In this document: positions 58,436 through 64,000 of the stretch, piece after piece
Position numbering within the stretch: the stretch's first letter is position 1
How the letters are laid out: each line of letters begins with the position of its first letter
Assembly (NCBI RefSeq): GCF_010726765.1
Contig: NZ_AP022601.1
Coordinates: 868,001-932,000, forward strand
From: Mycobacterium gallinarum
Lineage (GTDB): Bacteria; Actinomycetota; Actinomycetes; Mycobacteriales; Mycobacteriaceae
Direction: 5' to 3'
Length of the DNA stretch: 64,000 nucleotides
Notes under the pieces: generated by a model
Told to the model about the DNA's origin: nothing
Database searches by the model: none
Seen by the model: the letters and a program-made list of their open reading frames with translations, nothing else
Translations under genes and position numbers: made by a program

Positions 58436-59134
58436 TCACGCCTCCAGCAGCGCGGACACGCAGGCCGCGCCCAGCACCGCGGGGTCGGCGCCCAACTCGT
58501 CGAGCGTGATCGTGTGCAACGAAGCGCGCGGAGCCGCCGTCATCCACTCGACGCCCACCTCGACGGGGTGCACTGGATCGTCCGTCGCCGCGGCAATCCC
58601 CATGGGGACCGCCAGCTTCTCCAACTCGCTGCACGTCGGCGCGACGTAGGCCGCCGCGGCGTCCATCGCATCGGGCAGTCCGGGCCACTGGCCGACCCAC
58701 GAGCGGGTCAACTCGTCGGCCAGCCACTGCGGGCTGCCCGCGCGCATCTGAGCGGTGGCCGAGGCCAACCCGTCGCGTCGCAGCACACTCGCGGAATGGC
58801 GTGCAGCTATCGCTGCCGGCGCTGTGTCGGGGGCGCCCGTCCAGGCCGGCAGGGCGGCGAGGACCGCTACCGCGCGGCCGGGATGAGCAAGTGCCCAGGC
58901 TGCGGCGACCGCGGCGCCGATGGACACTCCGCCGACGGCGATCGGGGCCGTGCGCGCCGCGTTGTCGAACGCCTCGCGGTACCCGTCGATCAATCGCTGC
59001 GGTTGCGGCTTGGGGGTGACCACGACTGCGCCCTCGCCGTGCAGGGCATCCGAGAACGCCCGGTAGACGAAGTCGTCATCGGATCCGGTGCCGGGCAGCA
59101 GAATCGTCGTGACGCCGCGGAGAATGACGCTCAT
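58436..59134 (-). CDS. Alpha/beta-hydrolase (Rv2695 homologue)
   Basis: A 232-aa hydrolase starting MSVILRGVTTILLPGTGSDD. The nucleophile elbow reads GVSIGAA near residue 70, and a C-terminal Asp/His pair in DDPVHPVEVG near 190 can complete the triad. No lid domain. The frame extends upstream of 59134 but without a convincing start. Substrate unknown; divergent from the OB-fold gene. Confidence 0.87.
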   Translation of the reverse strand: MSVILRGVTTILLPGTGSDDDFVYRAFSDALHGEGAVVVTPKPQPQRLIDGYREAFDNAARTAPIAVGGVSIGAAVAAAWALAHPGRAVAVLAALPAWTGAPDTAPAAIAARHSASVLRRDGLASATAQMRAGSPQWLADELTRSWVGQWPGLPDAMDAAAAYVAPTCSELEKLAVPMGIAAATDDPVHPVEVGVEWMTAAPRASLHTITLDELGADPAVLGAACVSALLEA

Positions 59135-59270
59135 CACACGATCGTGCCCTGCGAACTGCCTGATCGGCGCGTCGCCCCACCTTGCGTGGCAGATCGGAAC
59201 CAAGAGGTCTACCGTGGCGTTGTTCGGGGTATAGATCAACGGTAGATCTGCAGAACGTTCAGGAGACGCC

Positions 59271-59642
59271 ATGGCTACGGCCGAAGGGTATCTACGCCGA
59301 CTGACCCGGCGGCTGACTGAAGCCCCGGAACAGCTCGACGTCGACGAGCTGACTGACGAAGCGGCCAACACCGGCGCCTCCAAAGCCATCGACTGTCAAC
59401 GCGGCCAGGAAGTCACGATGATCGGCACCCTGCGCAGCGTCGAATGCAACGGCAAGGGCTGCGCGGGAGGTGTCAAAGCCGAGATGTTCGACGGCACCGA
59501 CACCGTGATGCTGGTCTGGCTCGGCCAGCGCCGGATCCCCGGCATCGAATCGGGTCGCACTCTCAAGGTCCACGGCCGGGTCGGCAAATTGGACAACGGC
59601 ACCAAGGCGATCTACAACCCGCACTACGAGATCCAAAAGTGA
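59271..59642 (+). CDS. OB-fold nucleic-acid-binding protein (Rv2694c homologue)
   Basis: A 123-aa protein with a helical N-terminal part (EGYLRRLTRRLTEAPEQLD) and a C-terminal OB-fold (VTMIGTLRSVECNGKGC, then LKVHGRVGKLDNG). The family is predicted to bind DNA or RNA. It overlaps the DUF3159 gene by four bases. Confidence 0.9.
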   Translation: MATAEGYLRRLTRRLTEAPEQLDVDELTDEAANTGASKAIDCQRGQEVTMIGTLRSVECNGKGCAGGVKAEMFDGTDTVMLVWLGQRRIPGIESGRTLKVHGRVGKLDNGTKAIYNPHYEIQK

Positions 59643-60352
59643 GTGACCCCGGAACCGAACCGGGGAAGCGTTCCAGCAAGGCACACGCCGTCCTCGAGCA
59701 AATGGGCGGCGTCAGCGGACTGATCTACTCCTCCCTGCCGGTCTTGGCATTCGTTCCGGTATCGCAGTTCTTCGGGCTCACCGCGGCTGTCTACTCGGCC
59801 CTTGGCATCGCCGCCGTCATCCTGGTGTGGCGGCTGGTGCGGCGCGAGTCGACCCAGCCGGCGATCTCCGGCTTCATCGGCGTTGGCGTCTGCGCCGGAA
59901 TCGCCTACTTCATGGGTGAGTCCAAAGGCTATTTCCTGCTTGGTATTTGGTCATCGTTGATCTGGGCGTCCGTCTTCGCCCTGTCGGTGCTGATCCGCCG
60001 TCCCGTCGTCGGCTACGTCTGGGGCTGGGTCAACGACCACGACCGCGACTGGCGCAGCGTGCGCAAGGCGGTGCGCGCGTTCGACGTCGCGACGGTGGTG
60101 TGGGTCTTCGTCTTCGCATCCCGCTTCGTCGTGCAGCACCACCTCTACGACGCCGATCAGACAGGCCTGCTGGGCGTCGCCCGCATCTCGATGGGCTGGC
60201 CGCTGACGGCGGTGGCGGCGCTGGTGACCTATCTGGCGATTCGGGCGGCACAACGCGCGATCCACGCCGAAGCCTCAGAGGCCGAAGTCGTTCCGGATAG
60301 CACGCAGCGCGAGAATCCGGGCGTGACGCAGCCGGATGCCCACTCAGCCTGA
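59639..60352 (+). CDS. DUF3159 membrane protein (Rv2693c homologue)
   Basis: A 237-aa membrane protein from a GTG that overlaps the OB-fold gene stop as GTGA. Six spans in pairs, with GGVSGLIYSSLPVLAFVP near the start and the motif GWVNDHDRDWR in a central loop. Function unknown; conserved between the OB-fold and ceo genes. Its last 17 bases overlap the MFS gene. Confidence 0.92.
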   Translation: MSDPGTEPGKRSSKAHAVLEQMGGVSGLIYSSLPVLAFVPVSQFFGLTAAVYSALGIAAVILVWRLVRRESTQPAISGFIGVGVCAGIAYFMGESKGYFLLGIWSSLIWASVFALSVLIRRPVVGYVWGWVNDHDRDWRSVRKAVRAFDVATVVWVFVFASRFVVQHHLYDADQTGLLGVARISMGWPLTAVAALVTYLAIRAAQRAIHAEASEAEVVPDSTQRENPGVTQPDAHSA

Positions 60353-61823
60353 CGATCCAAGCCCGAGTCGCGCCGACGACAGCGATAGGTCGCTCGTCGC
60401 GGTCGCGGTGCTGGCGTCGTTCGTCGCGTTTCTCGACGGGTCGGTGGTCAACCTGGCGCTGCCCGCCATCGAGCGTGATTTCGGCGGCGGCCTGGCGCTG
60501 CAGCAGTGGGTGGTGGACGGGTATCTGCTCACCCTCGGCGCGCTGATCCTCGTCGCGGGAGCCATCTCCGACCAGTACGGCCGCCTGGCCGTGTTGCGGA
60601 CGGGCCTCATGATTTTCGCGGTGTCCTCGGTGGTGTGTGCGTGGGCGCCCACCGGCTGGGTGCTCGTCGCCGCTCGCTGCATGCAGGGCATCGGCGCAGC
60701 GTTCCTGGTGCCCAGTTCGCTCGCGATGATCAACGCTCGCTTCTCTGGGTCGGCGCAGGCTCGCGCGATCGGAACCTGGACCGCTTGGACCGGAACGGCT
60801 TTTGTGGTCGGCCCACTGCTCGGTGGCGTGTTGGTCGACGCGCTGAACTGGCGGTGGATCTTCGGAGTCAACCTCGTCCCGTTGGCGATCACGCTGTACC
60901 TCACGACCAGGTTGCACCCCGGGGAGTTCACCGCACTTAGTCGGTCGGCGCGCGTCGACGTCGTCGGAGCTGGGCTGAACGCGGTCGGACTCACGGGCGT
61001 GGTGTACGCCCTGATCGAGGGGCAGCGCTTGGGCTTCTCGCATCCAGCGGTCGTCGTGGCCTTGGTGGTCGGAACCGCCTGCTTGATCGCATTCCCGTTG
61101 TGGGAGTGGCGAACACCCGATCCGATGATGCCGCTGCATATCTTCGCCGCCCGCAATTTCGCGGTCGGAAACCTTACGACGGTGTTCCTGTACGCCGGCG
61201 TCTCACTCGGCATGCTCGTCATCGGGCTGTTCCTTCAGGAGACCGCAGGCCTGTCGGCGACGGAGGCAGGACTGGCCACTCTGCCGGTCCCGGTGCTGTC
61301 GTTTCTGCTCGCGCGCCGGTTCGGCATGCTGGCAGGGCTCCACGGTCCGCGACTGTTCATGGCGATCGGGCCGCTGATCGCGGCGATCGGCTATCTGTTG
61401 ATGTCCCGGGCGGCCGAGCCGTTCGACTTCTGGACACAGATGCTGCCCGGACTGGTGGTGTTCGGCCTTGGGCTGACGATCACTGTGTCGCCCCTCACCG
61501 CGGCGATTCTGGCCGCCGTCGATCCTGCGCAGAGCGGCATCGGCTCGGCGGTCAACAATGCGGTGTCGCGGATCTCGGGGCTGATCGCGATCGCATTCAC
61601 CGGTGTGATCATCGGCGGCACAGTCGATTTCGAAGGATTTCGGCACGGCATGCTGGTGACGGCGGGACTCTTCATGCTCGCCGCGGTGATCTCGGCGGTG
61701 GGTATCCGCAACGACCAGTGCGATCTCGGCCGCGTCTCACCGGAGTCGACGGCTCCGTGCTACGACCGGGCGACCCCGCCGCCGGCATACCCGCCGCGTT
61801 CGGTCAGCGCGCCTCGGGATTGA
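60336..61823 (+). CDS. MFS exporter, DHA2-like (14 spans)
   Basis: A 495-aa major facilitator with about fourteen spans. The motif D(G)YLL in span 2 and DQYGRLAVLRTGL in loop 2-3 are family signatures; GTWTAWTGTAFVVGPLLGG is the antiporter motif C. It resembles drug-export pumps, but the substrate is unknown. Its start overlaps the DUF3159 gene and its end overlaps convergent ceoC by 20 bases. I do not recall it at this place in M. tuberculosis. Confidence 0.9.
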   Translation: MPTQPDDPSPSRADDSDRSLVAVAVLASFVAFLDGSVVNLALPAIERDFGGGLALQQWVVDGYLLTLGALILVAGAISDQYGRLAVLRTGLMIFAVSSVVCAWAPTGWVLVAARCMQGIGAAFLVPSSLAMINARFSGSAQARAIGTWTAWTGTAFVVGPLLGGVLVDALNWRWIFGVNLVPLAITLYLTTRLHPGEFTALSRSARVDVVGAGLNAVGLTGVVYALIEGQRLGFSHPAVVVALVVGTACLIAFPLWEWRTPDPMMPLHIFAARNFAVGNLTTVFLYAGVSLGMLVIGLFLQETAGLSATEAGLATLPVPVLSFLLARRFGMLAGLHGPRLFMAIGPLIAAIGYLLMSRAAEPFDFWTQMLPGLVVFGLGLTITVSPLTAAILAAVDPAQSGIGSAVNNAVSRISGLIAIAFTGVIIGGTVDFEGFRHGMLVTAGLFMLAAVISAVGIRNDQCDLGRVSPESTAPCYDRATPPPAYPPRSVSAPRD

Positions 61824-62469
61824 GCAGGAGCTCCTGCAGTCGATCCTCGACCTCGGTGACCGCGACGAACAGCAGCTCGTCGCCGCCTTCCAGCGGCTCG
61901 TCGCCCTCGGGCACGATCACGCGCGGACCACGCAGGATCGTCACCAGAGTCGCGTCGCGCGGCAGCTCGAGACGCTTGACGGGTTTCCCGCCCCACGGCG
62001 TGTCGTCGGGCAGGGTGATCTCCACCAGGTTCGCCTGACCCTTGCGGAATTCCATCAGCCGCACCAGATCGCCGACCGCGACGGCTTCCTCCACCAGGGA
62101 GGCCAGCATCCGGGGTGTGGACACCGCTACGTCGACGCCCCAACTCTCGTCGAACAGCCACTCGTTGCGCGGGTCGTTGACGCGGGCAACCACCCGCGGC
62201 ACGGCGAACTCGGTCTTGGCCAGCAGGCTGACCACCACGTTGACCTTGTCGTCGCCGGTGGCGGCGATCACGACGTCGAATTCCTGCAGGGTCACCGACT
62301 CCAGCACGGTCAGCTCGCAGGCGTCGCCAAGACGCCATTGGGCCGCGGGAATCGCGTCGACGTCGATGTGGTCGGGGTTGCGTTCGAGCAGCGTGACCTC
62401 GTGGCTGTCGACGAGTTCCCTGGCGATCGAACGCCCTACCGCGCCTGCTCCTGCTATGGCGACCCTCAT
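61804..62469 (-). CDS. ceoC: TrkA-family potassium-uptake regulator CeoC
   Basis: A 221-aa protein with a Rossmann RCK-N domain (MRVAIAGAGAVGRSIAREL) and a C-terminal RCK-C domain. It gates Trk-type K+ uptake in response to NAD(H) or cyclic-di-AMP in related systems. It overlaps ceoB by four bases, so the pair is coupled as in M. tuberculosis (Rv2692). Confidence 0.95.
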   Translation of the reverse strand: MRVAIAGAGAVGRSIARELVDSHEVTLLERNPDHIDVDAIPAAQWRLGDACELTVLESVTLQEFDVVIAATGDDKVNVVVSLLAKTEFAVPRVVARVNDPRNEWLFDESWGVDVAVSTPRMLASLVEEAVAVGDLVRLMEFRKGQANLVEITLPDDTPWGGKPVKRLELPRDATLVTILRGPRVIVPEGDEPLEGGDELLFVAVTEVEDRLQELLLNPEAR

Positions 62470-63140
62470 TGCGCCTCGACGTCCTCGCTGGGCGGCAGCG
62501 CCGCGATGGCCAGCGCCTCGGCGATGTGTCCGGCGATGGCGGCCATGAACACCTGATCGCCCGCCTGGACGACGGTCTTGGCGTCGGGCAGGTAGCCCTC
62601 GCCGAAGCGGATCAGGAACGCGACTCGGCCGCCGGTGGCGTTCTCGAGGTCGGTCAGGCGTCGGCCCATCCATTCCTCATGCAGCGCCAGCTCGGTCACG
62701 CCGACGTTGCCCGACGGATCGCGCCACTTGGTGGTCTCGGTTTCGCGGGTCAGCACGTTGAGCAGCCGATCGGTCGTCCACGGCACGGTGGCGACCGTGG
62801 GAATGCCCAGCCGCTCGTAGACGGCGGCGCGTTTGGCGTCGTAGATGCGGGCGACCACGCGCTCGACGCTGAACGTCTCGCGGGCCACGCGCGCGGAGAT
62901 GATGTTGGAGTTGTCGCCGGAGGACACGGCGGCGAACGCACCCGCGTCCTCGATACCGGCCCGCAGCAGCACGTCACGGTCGAATCCCATGCCCAGCACC
63001 CGCTCGCCCGGAAAGTCCGGGGACAGTCGGTGAAACGCGGTGCTGTCCCGATCGATGACCGCGACGTCATGGCCGATGCGGGCCAGACTGTCGGACAGCG
63101 AAGCGCCGACGCGGCCGCATCCCATCACCACTACTCGCAC
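62466..63140 (-). CDS. ceoB: TrkA-family potassium-uptake regulator CeoB
   Basis: A 224-aa paralogue of CeoC with RVVVMGCGRVGASLSDSLA at the N-terminus and ETTKWRDPSGNVGV before the RCK-C domain. The two proteins probably form a heteromeric gating ring. Divergent from the APC permease gene, 76 bases apart. The transmembrane K+ subunit is not in this window. Confidence 0.95.
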   Translation of the reverse strand: MRVVVMGCGRVGASLSDSLARIGHDVAVIDRDSTAFHRLSPDFPGERVLGMGFDRDVLLRAGIEDAGAFAAVSSGDNSNIISARVARETFSVERVVARIYDAKRAAVYERLGIPTVATVPWTTDRLLNVLTRETETTKWRDPSGNVGVTELALHEEWMGRRLTDLENATGGRVAFLIRFGEGYLPDAKTVVQAGDQVFMAAIAGHIAEALAIAALPPSEDVEAQ

Positions 63141-63216
63141 CTGTTGGTCCCTTCCGGTCGAACCTGCGCACTCGGAACGCTACAACCATTCACCTCTGCG
63201 CTTACCCTTGGCACTC

Positions 63217-64000
63217 GTGTCAAAGCTTTCGACCGTCACGCGGCGGCTGGTTCTGGGCCGTCCGTTCCGCAGCGACAAGCTGTCGCACACCCTGCTGCCC
63301 AAGCGGATCGCCCTGCCGGTGTTCGCCTCCGACGCCATGTCCTCCGTCGCCTATGCACCGGAGGAGATCTTTCTGGTGCTCTCGGTCGCGGGCCTGGCGG
63401 CCTACTCGATGGCGCCCTGGATCGGACTGGCCGTCGCGGTGGTGATGATGATCGTGATCGCCAGCTACCGGCAGAACGTGCACGCGTACCCGTCGGGCGG
63501 CGGCGACTACGAGGTGGTCACCACGAACCTCGGCCCGACCGCGGGCCTGACGGTGGCGAGCGCGCTGCTGGTGGACTACATACTGACGGTGGCGGTGTCG
63601 ATGGCCTCGGCGATGTCGAACATCGGGTCGGCGGTGCCGTTCGTCGGCCAGCACAAGGTGTTGTTCGCCGTCATCGCGATCCTGCTGCTGGCGTCGATCA
63701 ACCTGCGTGGCATCCGGGAGTCCGGCACCGCGTTCGCAATTCCCACCTATGCCTTCATGTTCGGCATGTACGTCATGTTGGGCTGGGGGTTTTATCAAAT
63801 CTATGTTCTCGACAGGCCGCTGCAAGCGGAGTCGGCGGGCTTCGAAATGCATTCGGAGCACGGCGAGATTCTCGGTTTCGCCTTGGTGTTCCTTGTCGCG
63901 CGGGCGTTCTCCTCCGGTAGTGCCGCGTTGACCGGCGTGGAGGCGATCAGTAACGGCGTGCCGGCGTTCCGGAAACCGAAGTCGCGCAACGCGGCAACGA
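63217..64000 (+). CDS. APC family permease, N-terminal part (Rv2690c homologue; runs off the window)
   Basis: The frame opens at a GTG at 63217 and is still open at the window edge, giving 261 residues. After a basic N-terminus it has at least six membrane spans; VFASDAMSSVAYAPEEIF near residue 35 and YPSGGGDYEVV near 90 mark the APC superfamily. It could import amino acids or K+; its place beside ceoBC makes K+ or cation uptake possible. Confidence 0.92.
   Translation, partial: MSKLSTVTRRLVLGRPFRSDKLSHTLLPKRIALPVFASDAMSSVAYAPEEIFLVLSVAGLAAYSMAPWIGLAVAVVMMIVIASYRQNVHAYPSGGGDYEVVTTNLGPTAGLTVASALLVDYILTVAVSMASAMSNIGSAVPFVGQHKVLFAVIAILLLASINLRGIRESGTAFAIPTYAFMFGMYVMLGWGFYQIYVLDRPLQAESAGFEMHSEHGEILGFALVFLVARAFSSGSAALTGVEAISNGVPAFRKPKSRNAAT

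Overview
The window is high-GC actinobacterial chromosome. Gene order and protein content point to a fast-growing Mycobacterium (Mycolicibacterium) related to M. smegmatis. Evidence includes an IdeR with the full metal-ligand set, a divergent lexA/chiZ pair with mycobacterial SOS boxes, SigA next to SigB, the dut-DUF3710-OB-fold-DUF3159-ceoBC block, and an uptake hydrogenase operon beside recA. Apart from insertions and losses, the order follows M. tuberculosis Rv2740 to Rv2690c (recalled from knowledge of that genome, not searched). No rRNA, tRNA, CRISPR array, insertion sequence or prophage was recognised.

Layout. 1-2329: DUF5313 protein, limonene-epoxide-hydrolase-like EphG, a GT-B glycosyltransferase and DUF3046. 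2333-16565 (all minus): one compact 16-gene cluster for a group 1h (Hhy-type) high-affinity [NiFe]-hydrogenase. In transcription order it is hypA, hypB, hhyS, hhyL, hhyE (NifU plus Rieske-like), DUF5947, DUF6084, a 467-aa unknown, a 40-aa membrane microprotein, the maturation protease, hypC, hypF, a second hypC, hypD, hypE and a DUF6390 protein. Most junctions overlap or abut, so the genes are probably translationally coupled. 16811-18362: intein-free recA with recX, preceded by an SOS box and a PafBC/RecA-NDp-type promoter. 18402-24726: F420-type oxidoreductase, a glutamate-type ABC importer, miaB and a membrane protein. 24762-32575: TetR repressor with twin operators, a divergent unknown gene, a DUF349 protein, a DMT transporter, miaA, dapF and hflX. 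32602-35683: a decayed alpha/beta-hydrolase, a CsbD-like stress protein and an LGFP-repeat membrane protein. 35680-45699: lexA, chiZ, nrdR, PhzF, hydrolase, PAC2, sthA, lipoprotein, DUF4192, ideR and sigB. 45847-53483: small conserved proteins, YihY, RidA-like, a methyltransferase, a TOBE regulator with an orphan modA, and sigA. 53685-64000: ppgK, suhB, cei, DUF4193, DUF3093, dut, DUF3710, hydrolase, OB-fold, DUF3159, an MFS exporter, ceoC, ceoB and a truncated APC permease.

How it fits together. The hydrogenase block would let the cell oxidise trace H2 during starvation. HypA/B (nickel), HypC/D/E/F (Fe(CN)2CO) and the protease build the large subunit. HhyE and the unknown accessory proteins are candidates for carrying electrons from HhyS to the respiratory chain. 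A CRP-like palindrome lies immediately upstream of hhyS. The rest is core physiology: DNA-damage response (recA, recX, lexA, chiZ), iron control (ideR), primary and stress sigma factors, tRNA modification (miaA, miaB), lysine/peptidoglycan precursor synthesis (dapF), nucleotide control (nrdR, dut) and potassium uptake (ceoBC).

The most interesting under-described material is the set of accessory hydrogenase genes between hhyL and the protease: a Rieske-like domain with CxxC in place of CxH, three proteins of unknown function and a 40-residue single-span protein.
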